From positions 1,328,166 to 1,392,165 of the forward strand of contig VZQC01012376.1 in assembly GCA_009823505.1 (NCBI GenBank): a stretch of DNA of 64,000 nucleotides, in the 5' to 3' direction. Made by a program: the position numbers and the translations under genes. This DNA is from Rhizomys pruinosus. Lineage: Eukaryota; Chordata; Mammalia; Rodentia; Spalacidae. The notes below the pieces were generated by a model, which saw only the letters and a program-made list of their open reading frames with translations, was not told the DNA's origin and ran no database searches. Position 1 is the first letter of the stretch. The number at the start of each line of letters is the position of its first letter. Shown piece by piece: positions 53,255-63,944 of the stretch.

Positions 53255-53612
53255 CTTTTCTGTTTGTATATGCAGTGTGAGTTCATGTGTTATGAGTGTG
53301 GGCACATGTGTTTGCAGATGTGCATACACACATGTGCACATGTGTGTGGAGGCTAATGATGTTGGGTATCTTCCTCGTTCGGTGTCCATTTTTACTGACT
53401 ATCTCTTACTGAACCCAAAGCTCACTGATTCAGCTAACCAGCTTGCCTTTGGGAGTCCCTGTCTCTGTCTCCCCAGCAGTGGAATCCAATAATAGCCCAG
53501 CTGGCCACTCTGTCTTCCCAGACTTTATATGGGTACTGAGATCCAAATTCTAATCTTCAAAGCTGCTCAGAAAGCCCTTTATTGATTAAGCTATCTCTTC
53601 ACTTCCAGTTTT
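53255..53612 (-). mobile_element. rodent repeat, B3/B1-composite-like, reverse
   Basis: 'tgtgtggaggctaatgatgt', 'actgaacccaaagctcactg' and 'attcagctaaccagcttgcc', ending in 'attaagctatctcttca', resemble a common rodent repeat. The exact family is not certain. Confidence 0.5.
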
Positions 53613-53619
53613 TTTTTTA

Positions 53620-53838
53620 ATTTGGATTTATTTATTTATTTTTATTTTATGTGTATGAGTGTTCTGCCTGCAAGTATGGAAATGTACTGTATGCATGCAA
53701 TACCCTCAGAGGCCAGAAGAAGGCATCAGAGTCCTTCAAACTGGAGTTCCAGAGCCACGTGGGTGCTGAGAATCAAACCCAGGTCCTCTGCAAGAACAGC
53801 CAGTCCTGTTAACCACCAAGTATCTCTCCAGAACCCAC
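53620..53838 (-). mobile_element. B2-like SINE, reverse
   Basis: 'gtgctgagaatcaaacccag' and 'ccaagtatctctccagaacc' are reversed B2 landmarks. Confidence 0.85.
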
Positions 53839-54029
53839 TTCCAGTATTTTATGCCATGATTTTCTTTCACTTCATTCCAGCCATGACCAATGTCTGGTTA
53901 GTGGGTGTGAACCATAATTTCCAGTCCTCCCCTCTCATGCTTTTTCCAATCCCCATGAAATATTTAAATATTACCTATCCTTAAAGGCCCCACAGAAATG
54001 TTTATATTCTTTTCTCTCATAGTATTTAA

Positions 54030-54178
54030 TCTGAAGTTTATTTATTGTATGGTTCTTATATATCTTCTATTATTATAACCATGACCATGAGCCTCTGGAG
54101 CACAGAGTGTGTATCTCATGCTTGTTTGTGTCTCAGGAAGCATCTAGTGTGCTGATCTGCATGTAAGACTGCTCAATG
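54030..54178. mobile_element. possible ancient MIR/L2-type repeat
   Basis: 'gagcctctggagcacagagt' with 'aatgaacatttattg' after the following SINE resembles an old conserved repeat end. Confidence 0.4.
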
Positions 54179-54179
54179 A

Positions 54180-54415
54180 GAGGCTGGAGAGATGCCTTAG
54201 TGGTTAAGACCACTGGCTTTTCTTGCAGAGCACCTGGGTTCAGTTCCCAGCCTCCACATGGTGGCTAACAAACATCTGCAACTCGGGTTCCAGAGGATCC
54301 AATGACCTTTCCTGTCCTCCTCTGGCACTGCATGACAGAGGTGCGTGTAGTCATATACATGGAGGCGGTACACTCATGCACATAAAAAATAAGAAATAAT
54401 AAATAAAAGGCTTTT
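54180..54415 (+). mobile_element. B2-like SINE
   Basis: A complete copy; 'aagactgctcaatga' before and 'aagactattcaatga' after form a target duplication with two mismatches. Confidence 0.92.
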
Positions 54416-54545
54416 TAAAGACTATTCAATGAACATTTATTGGGGGGGTGCATGAATACATGATTTATTGAGAGGATACACGAATGATGATGAGTGACAC
54501 ACATTCTTTGTTATTCCTGTTGGTTAATTTAAGATGTGTCCTTCT

Positions 54546-54586
54546 CAGTGGGGGCTACAGGAAAACCCTGTCTCAAAAGGCAAAAA

Positions 54587-54621
<35 letters not shown>

Positions 54622-54622
54622 A
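54546..54622 (+). mobile_element. B1 3' end with (TAAA)n
   Basis: 'tgggggctacaggaaaaccc' then 'tgtctcaaaaggc' is only the B1 3' end, followed by about ten TAAA units. Confidence 0.85.
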
Positions 54623-54802
54623 AGTTACAGGTGAGAAATACAAGCACTGGGAATTTCAAGTGGTTCAACTTTATACATCTTCTACCCCATCTTAATACAA
54701 ACTACCATTTAGCAAATTAGATTGCACTCTTAAATTCATGTGTTACCCACATTCATCGGAAACAAAGGTTTCTCATTAATTAAATAAAAATGGTACCAGA
54801 GT

Positions 54803-54960
54803 TAGCCAGGCGTGGTGGCGCATGCCTTTAATCCTAGCACTTAGGAGGCAGAGGCAGGCGGATCTTTGCGAGTTCAAGGCCAGCCTGGTCTACAGAGTGA
54901 GTTTTCCAGGACAGCTGGGGCTACAGGGAGACCCTGTCTCAAAAAGACTAAAAAAAAAAA
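54803..54960 (+). mobile_element. B1 SINE with long target duplication
   Basis: A full-length B1 flanked by AATGGTACCAGAGTTA before it and directly after its A tail, a 16-bp duplication. Confidence 0.97.
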
Positions 54961-54976
54961 AATGGTACCAGAGTTA

Positions 54977-55599
54977 ATGACTGGGAAGAAAACTAAGAGA
55001 CAGGCATATATTTATTAAAAAGCTTATATATGCAAAAGAATAGACAGCACTCAAATCCAGCTAGCATTTATTTTTTTACAAAAATTTGGAAGAGAGGAAC
55101 TTGAAGGCCCCAAAAATAAAATGTATGATAGAGCAAAATGCTAATTTCTCTGATTTAATTAATGCATGCTGCATGCGTGTGTTGAAATATCACACCATAC
55201 CCTCCAAAGATGTGCAATTAGTACATGTTAGCCAAGAATAAAAATGTTAGGGTTCTTGACATGGCAAGGTCATTGAGTGCATACCTAGCACGTTTGAGAC
55301 CCTGACTTCGATCCCTGGGATGACAAAAATAAAAACTAGTAAAAGGCAAGTCGTGGTAGGAGTTCAGAATCAAGTCACCCATAGTCTGAGCAAGGCAGCA
55401 TTAGGGGAGCAGAGAAATGAGGTGGGGTTTGAAGGCCTGGGGTGCAGTCCTCAGGCTTTTCCTTTTAAAGTTCTAAAAAATTCCTGTTGAAGAGTAGCTG
55501 ATTGACACAGCCTGGCCTGCCAACGTTTTAATCAAAGTGAGGAAGCTGCTTATAGGGTGGCTGCTCTGGCTTTCCCCACCAACGCCCGTGCTAAAAACT
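54977..55599. other. unique sequence with an ID-like fragment
   Basis: An ID-like head at 55247-55325 ('gcatacctagcacgtttgag', 'cttcgatccctgggatgac') is the only repeat recognised. Confidence 0.5.
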
Positions 55600-56015
55600 A
55601 GATTCTCCAAGTGTGTGGAGAGGCAGTGAGGCTTTTAAGAGATAAGTAGGTCACAGGGGTTCTGGCCTCGTAAATGGAGCAATGTCCTTCTTGAGCCACT
55701 GGGTTGAGTCTCAGAAATGAGCTGGGCCTCTCTCCTGAGACAGCTAAGTCACCATAAGGAAGGGTTGTTACAACGCAGTTCCTTTGGGGATTGCTCTCTT
55801 CTGCATGCACCTGCTTCCTACTCTCTTGTGCCCTCACACTCGCCTGCCATGTGATGTCATCCACCAGGAAGCCCTCACCACAAGCTAAGCCCATGCCAGT
55901 ACCATGCTCTTGGACTTCCAGGGTCAAATCGCAGGCCAAATCAACCTCTTTATCAATCCTCAGGTTTCAATTACGTTGTCATAGCAACACAAGAAAGACT
56001 AGGACATTGGTCCAA
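55600..56015 (+). mobile_element. MaLR LTR remnant (MST/MLT1-like)
   Basis: 'acttccagggtcaaatcgca', 'aaatcaacctctttatcaat' and the end 'gtcatagcaacacaagaaag' then 'actaggaca' match the 3' part of MaLR LTRs. Confidence 0.65.
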
Positions 56016-56027
56016 TGACCCAGTAGG

Positions 56028-56256
56028 TAGAGTTTATTTTTTATTTTTATTTTATGTGTATGAGTGTATTGCCTGTATGTACGCAAGCCTACCTGTGTTG
56101 TACAGTGCCCATAAAGGAAAGAAGAAGACATCAGATCCTCTGGAACTGGAGTTATGGATAGTTATTAGCTGCTATGTGGGTGTTGGGAACTGAACCCAGG
56201 TCCTCTGCAAGAGCAGCTGGTGCTCTTAACCACTGAGCAAGCTCTCCAGCTCCAAT
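56028..56256 (-). mobile_element. B2-like SINE, reverse
   Basis: 'gtgttgggaactgaacccag' and 'ccactgagcaagctctccag' are reversed B2 landmarks, with a T-rich end near 56035. Confidence 0.92.
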
Positions 56257-56504
56257 ACATGATTTTTCAAATTAGCACACCAATTCAAAGAAGTATGTAT
56301 ATAGCACTCTTCTGTCGACCATTTGCCTTTAGGGTAGTTTGGCAACACATCAAGCAAACCAGTATCTTCGGTATTGTCAGAAGTTAACATTTTCTCAGTT
56401 GATAAATCTCCATATGTAGCACTAAGCTTGTTTTCTAAAAGTGTTTTCCTCTAGTAGAGTCTGAAGTTTTGGGTTTTTTGGTTTTTGGTTTTTGGTTTTA
56501 GTTT
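56257..56504. other. unique sequence
   Basis: Nothing recognised except TTTGG steps near 56470-56500. Confidence 0.4.
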
Positions 56505-56642
56505 TCTTTTGGACCTTTTTGAGACAGGGTCTCCAGCTGTCCTGGAACTCACTATGTAGATCAGGCTGGCCTTGAACTCACAGAGATCTGCCTGCCTCTG
56601 CCTCCCAAGTGCTAGGATTAAAGGCGTGTGACACCACATCCT
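56505..56642 (-). mobile_element. B1 SINE, reverse, internally shortened
   Basis: A reversed B1 lacking the usual 'ctgtagcccc' block between 'gggtctcc' and 'agctgtcctgg'. Confidence 0.93.
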
Positions 56643-56644
56643 GC

Positions 56645-56765
56645 TTGTTTTTGTTTTTGAGTCAAGGCCTTAATATGTTGCCCAGACTGGCCTTGAACAT
56701 ATATATGATCCTCCTATCTGAACCTCTTAAATGTTGGGGTCACAGGTACATACCTCTATATATGG
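56645..56765 (-). mobile_element. B1-like SINE, reverse, old
   Basis: 'atatgttgcccagactggcc' and 'aaatgttggggtcacaggta' are diverged reversed B1 landmarks. Confidence 0.65.
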
Positions 56766-56837
56766 GGCTTGGTTTAAGGGTGTTTTTCTTTGTTTTGTTT
56801 TGGGGTTTTTGTTTGTTTCTTTGTTTGTTTGTTTGGT

Positions 56838-56975
56838 CTTTTTGAGACAGCATCTTCCTTTAGTCCCAGGTGGCCTGGAGCTTGATATGTAAACCAGGCT
56901 GGCCTTGAACTCACAGAGATCTGCTTGCCTTTGCCTCCCCAGTGCTGGGAGGTGTGTGCCATCACACCTGGTGGT
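56838..56975 (-). mobile_element. B1 SINE, reverse
   Basis: 'ggtctttttgagacagcatc' to 'gtgtgtgccatcacacctgg' is a reversed B1 with a small deletion. Confidence 0.92.
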
Positions 56976-57049
56976 TTATGGTTTTAACAGTGATCAATCC
57001 ATGTGTGGATGGAATGATCTGTTGCTTTGGAGGTATGAGCCTGGAAAAT

Positions 57050-57545
57050 GTACTAGTTACTTTTCTTGTTGATGTGATAAAATACCTGACCAAAGAAACT
57101 TAAGGAAGAGAAGATTTCTTTTGGCTTCCAGTTATAAGGGATACAGTCCACCGTGGGGGAGAGCCATGGTGGCAGGAGTTGGAAGCATCTGGTCCCATTG
57201 CAGCCACAGAAAGGAAGCAGAGGGAGACGAACAGGAAGCAGAGCCAGGCTATAAAACCGCAAGACCAGTCCCTAGTGGTTCACTTTCTCCATCAAGGCAT
57301 CACTTAAAGATTCCACAACCAGCCAAGTGTGGCAGTTCCCGCCTTTAATCCCAGCACTCGGGAGACAGAGGCAGGCAGATCTCTGTGAGTTCAAAGCCAG
57401 CCTGGTCTACAGAGTGAGCTCCAGGCCAGCTGGGACTAAAGGGATACCCTGTCCGAAAAAGACCAAAAAAAAAAAATTCCAATTTTTCAGAGCTACTAGC
57501 TGAGAACCAAGTGTTCAAACAGATGAGTTTATGGGGGATATGTCA
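57050..57545 (-). mobile_element. rodent medium-reiterated repeat split by B1
   Basis: 'cttgttgatgtgataaaata' and 'gagaagatttcttttggctt' then 'ctgagaaccaagtgttcaaa' follow the same rodent repeat type; a B1 at 57322-57475 interrupts it. Confidence 0.55.
57322..57475 (+). mobile_element. B1 SINE
   Basis: A full-length B1 from 'ccaagtgtggcagttcccgc' with A tail. Confidence 0.95.
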
Positions 57546-58679
57546 CACTGATACCACACAGGAAGGATGAGGAAAGTAGAATTGCTCACACAAGAAAGCT
57601 TGGTGGTCTTTATAGCACATTTGATTCGTTTCTCTCCAGCATCTACTCTGCAGCAAAATCTAACACTGTGAAGGAGAGAAAAAAAATCACAATTTCCAGC
57701 AGTGCTGGATACTGTGAGAAATACAAAGAGATTTAAGGAATAGTTCCAGCAGCGAAAGTAGTTACAGTCCAGCGAGGACGCTGAGATTAACACAGGAGAG
57801 ACACGAGCAGCCACGAAAGCTTAACAACCAACAACTGTGTCTCCTCAGGTGCAAGCACAAAAGCACATGTCACTTCACTATAAAGTATTACATAGGCATG
57901 GACCAAAAGAATCATTTATTGTGTGGGATTATTCGCTATAGAAAATTGGCAGTAACCAGATCAACAAAGTCCTGTATTTCTGAGCCATTTGCCAATTCTT
58001 GGAACTAGAGTTCACTGTGAAAGGTGATTAAATCTTTGTAACTGTCCCGCCCACAATGCTGAGCCACAGTGAGTTGCATTTAAAGTTTGAGCCTCCTTGG
58101 CATCCCCTGTGCACTCAGCAGAGAGAAGCAAGCAGCCATTCCATAGTCTTGAAACACAGGATTTAGAAAGGAGCTAAGTTTCCAAGAAGAGGCAGGAACA
58201 ACTCAGTGGATCGAACTAGAAAGTCCTTGGTTCTGGTTTTACCACAGGCCATGGTGACAGGCAAGCGTCGTGTTGAACAAGATGTCCCAGTTTTGAGGGA
58301 TCTGTAAGACAAAGTGGGTAGGAAAACACTTAAACATTTGTTATGGGTCCCCAAAGAACTGTTCTGCTGTGGCCAAATTGTAGCCATAACTTCAAACGAC
58401 ATACCCCAGACCATTTAATGGGAGGACATCTGCCACCTTTTTCCAATCCCTGTACCTGACTAGACAAACCACATGCCTCCCCGATGCGGTGCGCCTGCCC
58501 AAAAGTGATCTGAAAGGGGTTCTTTTAGAGACTTGCTCAGGACTCAGTTTTAACGTGTAACAACCCTTCCCTAGGAGGAACCTTCAGCAGATTTGAGGAG
58601 ACACTGCAGGGGAGCTCGTAGGCCAAGACTCAGCCTGTTGAAGTTTCCACTGGTGATCTACTGTTAAAAGCTGTAGGTT
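57546..58679. other. unique sequence, no gene recognised
   Basis: More than 1.1 kb without recognised repeats, one of the two longest unique tracts. Open frames of 99 and 83 codons on the reverse strand (57515-57814, 58163-58414) lack recognisable domains. Confidence 0.4.
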
Positions 58680-58681
58680 GG

Positions 58682-58885
58682 GCGGGCAAGATGGCTCAGT
58701 GGGTAAAGGTGCTTGCTGCCAAACCTGGTAACCTGAGTTGGGTCCTCAGGACCCACACAGTAGAAGGAAAGAAAGAACCAACTCCTGCAAATTGTCCTGT
58801 GACCTTCACATAAGCTATTGTATGTGCACAGTGCATCTGCGCGAGCGCGTGCACACACACATATACACACACACACAGAAGGGGG
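58682..58885 (+). mobile_element. B3-like SINE with CA-rich tail
   Basis: 'gggcaagatggctcagtggg', 'taaaggtgcttgctgccaaa' and 'gtaacctgagttgggtcct' are B3 landmarks; the tail is CG- and CA-rich. Confidence 0.85.
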
Positions 58886-59398
58886 TGGATTGGATTGGAT
58901 AGAATGTTACCCAGGGATAAGTGCCTCTGCTTCCGGCCAGCCTCTTCCCCTGCCTCTGTTTATGCTGACAGTTCCGGTGCCTGGGCTGATGACACAGAGG
59001 GGTCAGCTCTGACTCAGAAGCAGCTCTGTGAATGCCGTGACCCTAGTGGGCTGTGGGGCCAAACATGTTTATTTCATTTCCCTTTTGTCCTCTCGTAAGC
59101 TGGGCTCCCAGGGAAGGAAAAGGAAGGAAAGAAGCCCACACCGATGATCCAATGGAAGAACCTTGGCCAAGAGCTCCCCAAGCCCTGTGCACTGTGAGAA
59201 ATCAGGAAGAAATTCCACTCGTGTTTACGGGGGCTCAGGGACTTGCAGAGGATCCCATGGCCCAATTTCCTTAAACAAAGCCTCTGGCCCTGAGAAAGAA
59301 TACTTGGGCTATGTGCCAGTATGTCGGGTCGGAGTACTGTGAGGCCTGGGAGACAGGTTGCCAAAATGCACTCGTGGCCAGAGGGACTCTGTGCATTA
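58886..59398. other. unique sequence, no gene recognised
   Basis: No repeat or exon that I can name. Confidence 0.4.
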
Positions 59399-59399
59399 A

Positions 59400-59404
59400 T
59401 AAAT

Positions 59405-59450
<46 letters not shown>

Positions 59451-59635
59451 CTTTATGTGCAGATATCTAAGTGTTCAAGTGTCCAGTGTCTGCAGAGACC
59501 AGAAGAAGGCATGAAATCCCCTTGAACTGGAACTATGGAAGGGTATTAGCTAGCATGTGGATGCTGGGAACTGAGCCCCACCGCTCTGTAAGAACAGCCA
59601 GCATTGCTAACCACTGTGCCATCTTCTCGGCATCA
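59400..59635 (-). mobile_element. B2-like SINE, reverse, with (TTTA)n
   Basis: A TTTA run at 59400-59447 is the tail of a reversed B2 whose head ends 'actgtgccatcttctcggc'. Confidence 0.9.
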
Positions 59636-59649
59636 TATGAATTATAGTC

Positions 59650-59850
59650 CGTTTTAATTTGAGGGCGTTTTTGAAGGACAGGGTTTGTACTCTGTCGATC
59701 CAGGCGGCTCAGAAACTACAAGGTAAACCTACATGGCCTCAAATCCATGGGCGGTTCTCCCTCCGAATCTCGCCACCCAAATGCTGGCGTGACAGGAATG
59801 AGACGCCACAGTTCATGCACTAATGCATGTCCCCAGAGCGGACTGACCTC
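59650..59850 (-). mobile_element. B1-like SINE, reverse, strongly diverged
   Basis: 'ttttgaaggacagggtttgt' and 'atgctggcgtgacaggaat' keep reversed B1 order with many changes. Confidence 0.5.
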
Positions 59851-60118
59851 CAAATTTGAATTATTTGTGTGTAATACATGACTGCCCTGCCCAAACATGG
59901 TTCTCAGAAAAAAAAGCAGGGTAGAAAGGAAGATTCGAAGCTGCAATTGTGCCCCATTACTTCTCCTATTATTAATTAAATGGCTCAGCCCTGGGAACAA
60001 GCCTATAAGCCCCAGACTCAGGATGCTCCAATTACTCTAGCACATGTTTGTGCCGCAGAATGGACTGACTTTCCCTCTCATAGCACCCAGGAGAACCTAT
60101 TTCTTTAAAAAGGAAAAC
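59851..60118. other. unique sequence
   Basis: Nothing recognised. Confidence 0.4.
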
Positions 60119-60119
60119 G

Positions 60120-60261
60120 GAGCCGGGCTGAATGGAGCACGCCTTTAATCCTAGCACTTGGGAGGCAGAGGGCAGGTAGATCTTGTGAGTCAAGGCCAGC
60201 CTGGTCTACAGAGGTGAGTTCCCAGGACAACTGGGCTACAAGGGAGATCCTGTTCGAAAGA

Positions 60262-60297
<36 letters not shown>
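60120..60297 (+). mobile_element. B1 SINE, indel-rich
   Basis: A full B1 with scattered single-base gains and losses ('gagggcaggtagatcttgtg', 'gagttcccaggacaac') and a 38-base A tail. The flanks read 'aaaaaggaaaacgg' and 'aaaaggaaaaacgg'. Confidence 0.92.
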
Positions 60298-60301
60298 AAA
60301 A

Positions 60302-60351
60302 ACGGGCTAGAGAGAATGGTTCAGTGGTTAAGAGACTGCTCTTCATGGGAN

Positions 60352-60396
<45 letters not shown>
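60302..60396 (+). mobile_element. B2-like SINE head fragment, N and (GA)n
   Basis: 'gggctagagagaatggttca' and 'gtggttaagagactgctctt' are a truncated B2 head. An N at 60351 is followed by a GA run to 60395. Confidence 0.8.
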
Positions 60397-60401
<5 letters not shown>

Positions 60402-60454
60402 TATGTTTACACAAACATATAAACAAAAATAGTTTTAAGAAAAAAAATTTTTTT

Positions 60455-60608
60455 TTTTTTTTGTGGTCTTTTCGATACAGTGTCTCCCCGTAGCCCCAGC
60501 TGTCCTGGAACTTGCTCTGTAGACCAGGCTGGCCTTGAACTCACAGAGATCCGTCTGCCTCTGCCTCCCAAGTGCTAGGATTAAAGGCGTGCGCCACCAC
60601 GCCTGGCT
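60455..60608 (-). mobile_element. B1 SINE, reverse
   Basis: 'ggtcttttcgatacagtgtc' to 'gcgccaccacgcctggct' is a near-consensus reversed B1. Confidence 0.96.
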
Positions 60609-60818
60609 TATTTATTATTTTTAATTTTATGTGTGTTGCCTGCATATATGTAACCACCCATATCATGCAATGCCCGCATAGGTCAGAAGAGGACATTGGA
60701 TTCCCCTGAAATTGGAGTTACTTATCATTGTTAACAGTCATGTGGGTGCTGGGAATCAAACCTGGGTCTACTGCAAGAGCAGCTACTGCTCTTAACTGAT
60801 GAGCCATCTCTCCAGCCT
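60609..60818 (-). mobile_element. B2-like SINE, reverse
   Basis: 'gtgctgggaatcaaacctgg' and 'gatgagccatctctccagcc' are reversed B2 landmarks; it directly adjoins the B1. Confidence 0.93.
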
Positions 60819-60845
60819 CTCAAAATAATTTTTTTAAAAGGAGGG

Positions 60846-60976
60846 AAGGCCAAGTGTAGTGGCATATACCTTTAATCTCAGCACTTGGTGGGCAGAGGTA
60901 GGCTGAGCTCTGTGACCAAGGCCAGACTGGTCTATGTAGCAAGTTCCAAGCCAGCCAGGGGTATTTAAAGAGACTT
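60846..60976 (+). mobile_element. B1-like SINE, truncated 3'
   Basis: 'ggccaagtgtagtggcatat' to 'gtatttaaagagactttcag' shows a B1 body whose tail is replaced. 'taaagagact' recurs after the next SINE, at about 61207. Confidence 0.8.
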
Positions 60977-60979
60977 TCA

Positions 60980-61206
60980 GGGGGCTGGAGAGATGGCCTA
61001 GTGGTTAAGAGCGCCGACTGCTCTTGCAGAGGACCCGGGTTCAATCCCCAGCACCCACATCGCAGCTGAAAACTGTCTTTAACTCCAGTTCCAGGGGAAT
61101 CCAGCACCCTCTTCTGACCTCCACAGCATTGCACGACACGGGTACACAAATCTACAGGCAGACAGTATATTCAAACACATAAAAATAAATAAAATTTAAA
61201 AAAATA
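60980..61206 (+). mobile_element. B2-like SINE inserted in the B1-like copy
   Basis: A complete B2 with B box 'gggttcaatccccagc'. 'taaagagactttcag' before and 'taaagagactctcag' after form a 15-bp target duplication with one mismatch. Confidence 0.95.
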
Positions 61207-61221
61207 TTAAAGAGACTCTCA

Positions 61222-61520
61222 GAAAACAACCAGACAAAACAAAACAAAGAGGGGTTGGGGAAGGACAGCGTTGCAAGTCCACCCAAAGACTGTGGTCTGC
61301 AGCAAAGACAGGAGACTGGGAAGTCAGTATGCCAAGGTACTCAACACCCTACTACATGGATTAAGCTTTCTTCCCAGTTGTTACAATGTAAATCTATTAC
61401 CAGGCTCTAGAATCTACCCACCACTTATTTTCAGACTCTGTAATTACTGTGTATGGGTGGAAAGTAATGTATCCATATTTTAGGGTAATATAAAATTAAT
61501 GGAGGAAAATGTGAATTCCT
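61222..61520. other. unique or L1-related sequence
   Basis: This lies upstream of an L1-like 3' end and may be part of the same insertion. No coding sequence is recognised. Confidence 0.35.
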
Positions 61521-61675
61521 AAACATAAAAAAAAGACTGAGAGAAAGATTCAGGACAGTTATGACAGAGTGCATGATCTGTGTGGGGTGAGGGTAAGGGA
61601 AAGGGGAATATGCCTAAATTGAACTGAAAAATTATGTCTGAAATACACAAATCATCAATAAAAGCATTTTTAAAA
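61521..61675 (+). mobile_element. rodent L1-like 3' UTR end
   Basis: 'ggacagttatgacagagtgc' and 'gggaatatgcctaaattg', ending in AATAAAAG and an A-rich stretch, parallel 22090-22250, 23925-24046 and 62466-62625. Confidence 0.65.
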
Positions 61676-61689
61676 AGAGCACAGTTGTT

Positions 61690-62010
61690 TTGCCTGTCTT
61701 CAGTTCTTACTGGCAAGTGCAGCTACCCTGTGGCTGCCACTGCTTTTGCCATCCTTCAAAGACATGAGACACAGCTTTTCAACCTTCCAATATGGACTGA
61801 AGACTCGTGTCTCTTCAAGAATCCTTCAAACCTTCAGTGCCAGATGGGGACTGCTGAGACATCCAGCTTGTGGACTGAGCTACTACTGGGGTTTCAGTCT
61901 CTTCAGAGTAAAGACTGCCATTGTTGGACTACCCAGGCTGTATCACGGAGACCAGTACAGGAAGATCAAGACAGGACATGGTGCTTACTGGCCCTCATTT
62001 GGGTGGCCAT
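61690..62010 (+). mobile_element. possible ancient LTR-like repeat
   Basis: 'ggactgctgagacatccagc' and 'ttgtggactgagctactact' resemble the 3' portion of an old mammalian repeat. The 152- and 95-codon frames over it are not credible genes. Confidence 0.4.
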
Positions 62011-62115
62011 GGGAAGGAAAGACCCTAGTGTAGAGCACAAGGGCAGGACTGATGGTGGTTTGGGCTTGCCAAAGAGGAGCCTTCAAACATGACATCTTTC
62101 AGCCTAATAATGAAA

Positions 62116-62280
62116 AAAACAAATCAGCCAGGCATGGTGGCACATGCCTTTAATCCTAGCACTCAGGAGGCAGAGACAAGTGAATCTTTGTGAGTTCTAG
62201 GTCAGCCTGGTCCACAGAGCGAGTTCCAGGACAGCTGGGGCTACAGGGAGACCCTGTCTTGAAAAGACCCCCCCAAAAAA
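62116..62280 (+). mobile_element. B1 SINE
   Basis: A full-length B1; 'gaaaaaaacaaatc' before and 'gaaagaaataatc' after are a plausible diverged target duplication. Confidence 0.95.
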
Positions 62281-62309
62281 AAGAAAGAAATAATCATAAG
62301 CTGAAGGTG

Positions 62310-62632
62310 CTATAACCTATAATATATGTGGCATGCATATATACATATTTTGGAGTGATGCATATTGGAAGGAATAACAACAATAACAACAACAACAAGA
62401 CTGAGTCAAAGAACTGACTTAAATGGTGAACTTCTGCTCAAAACAGTAAACTTCTGCTTCGAGAATTTTGAGAGAGACTGAGAAAAAGATGAAAAACATG
62501 TTTGGCAGAATGCATGAGCTCTGGTGGGATGGGGGGGGCAGGGAGGAGGGTACGGAACTAGATTTGATTGAAATTTTGTATGAAATGCACAAAGCTTAAG
62601 TAAAAAATTAGCTTTGAAAAAAAAAATGTTCT
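62310..62632 (+). mobile_element. rodent L1 3' end
   Basis: 'gaacttctgctcaaaacag', 'catgtttggcagaatgcatg' and 'agctctggtgggatgggg' match the L1 inserted in the LTR at 23405-24046. It ends in an A-run. Confidence 0.75.
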
Positions 62633-62644
62633 GCCCAAAAGCAA

Positions 62645-62955
62645 TTTAGGGGGAAAGGGGTTAATTTCACCTTATAGGTTACAGTCCATCATTGGAGGAA
62701 GTCTGAACAGGAGCTCAAGCAAGAACTCAGTTCATTCTTAGCTGGCTTTCTTCTTCAACCCAGGATCACCTGCCCAGGAAACGGAACTGACCACAGTGGG
62801 CTGGGCTCCCCTATATCAACTAACAGTCAAGACAATCCCCCACAGTTGAGCCCACAGAGCATCTGATTAAGGCAATTCCTGCAGTGAGGCTTCCCTGCCA
62901 GGTGACACTAGGCTCTGTCAAGTTGAAAGTTAAAGCTAACTAGGACAGTGGGTAC
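62645..62955 (-). mobile_element. rodent medium-reiterated repeat, reverse
   Basis: 'gaccacagtgggctgggctc' and 'aggctctgtcaagttgaaag' then 'ttaaagctaactaggaca' match the reversed form of the 49575 repeat. Confidence 0.6.
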
Positions 62956-63465
62956 AAACCAAACGCCTCTTGAGGTTTTTCCTAAACAACTCAAAAACTA
63001 AAGGCCATTGTAGCCTTCTCTTTGGCCCAGAACTGAACCTGCAAACGCAACAGAGCAGAAGCCTTGCTAGACAAGGCTCAACCTATATGAAGTACTGAGA
63101 TTCCCAGAATCAGATTTAGAGGCGTGAAGCTAATATCATCTTGCCAGGTCTGCATGAAAGGGGCCTATACCTTTCTCAGAAAGCATAGTTCTTATGCACA
63201 GAGGGATTCTACCCAACTCTCAGTAAATTCATAAAGCTGAAAATAATGCATATCACTGCATTAGCCGGAAAAAAGGAAATCCCTTCAACTGAGGTTAAAT
63301 TCATCAGCTGTGGATTCCAGACAGCTGAAGTCAACTGCACAGCAAGACAGTGAAATGGAAATTAGATTTCTTAGTCTTAGACAGCAGTAAGTACTGGAGT
63401 CTGCAAAGATAATTTTGCCTGGGATAATTGCTGGAGGCTGACCAATAGTAGGTTTTGTTTGTTTG
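62956..63465. other. unique sequence
   Basis: No repeat or exon is recognised. Confidence 0.4.
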
Positions 63466-63469
63466 GATG

Positions 63470-63682
63470 GTTGTTGTTCTTTGAATTTGTGTCTCTTGTA
63501 GCCCAGGTTGACCTTGAACTCACTATATATCCAAGGACGGCCTTCACTCGGATCCTCCTACCTCTACCTCTCAAGTGCTGGCATTAGTTATGTGGTATCA
63601 CGCCCTGGTTATGTAATGCTGGGAACACAATCCAGAGCCTCGGGCATGCTGGGGAAGAGTTCTACCATCTCATCCACACCTA
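63470..63682 (-). mobile_element. B4 SINE, reverse
   Basis: 'cttgtagcccaggttgacct' and 'ctctcaagtgctggcattag' (B1-like, reversed) are followed by 'agagcctcgggcatgctggg' and 'gagttctaccatctcatcc' (ID head, reversed). Confidence 0.8.
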
Positions 63683-63942
63683 GCCCAAATGAGAGCCTTA
63701 ATTAGAAGCGAGAGTCCATAAGGTCTGGACTATGGTCATCTTAGAGGTCTTGTTAACTGATTAAGCTCTTTCGGAGTGAAGTGTCTTAGACTTGGCAGTG
63801 GATTATTAATAAAACTCCAGAGACCCCAAAGGAGTGACCCCATCTGGTGAGAGACCAGATTGCAGCTAGATGGGAGTCCCAGCTCAACCCACCCACCAGG
63901 CTTTCCTCTGGTTGAATCTGAACAGAATTAAAAAAAAAAAAA
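63683..63942. other. unique sequence
   Basis: Nothing recognised. An A-run at 63930-63946 leads into the last SINE. Confidence 0.4.
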
Positions 63943-63944
63943 AA

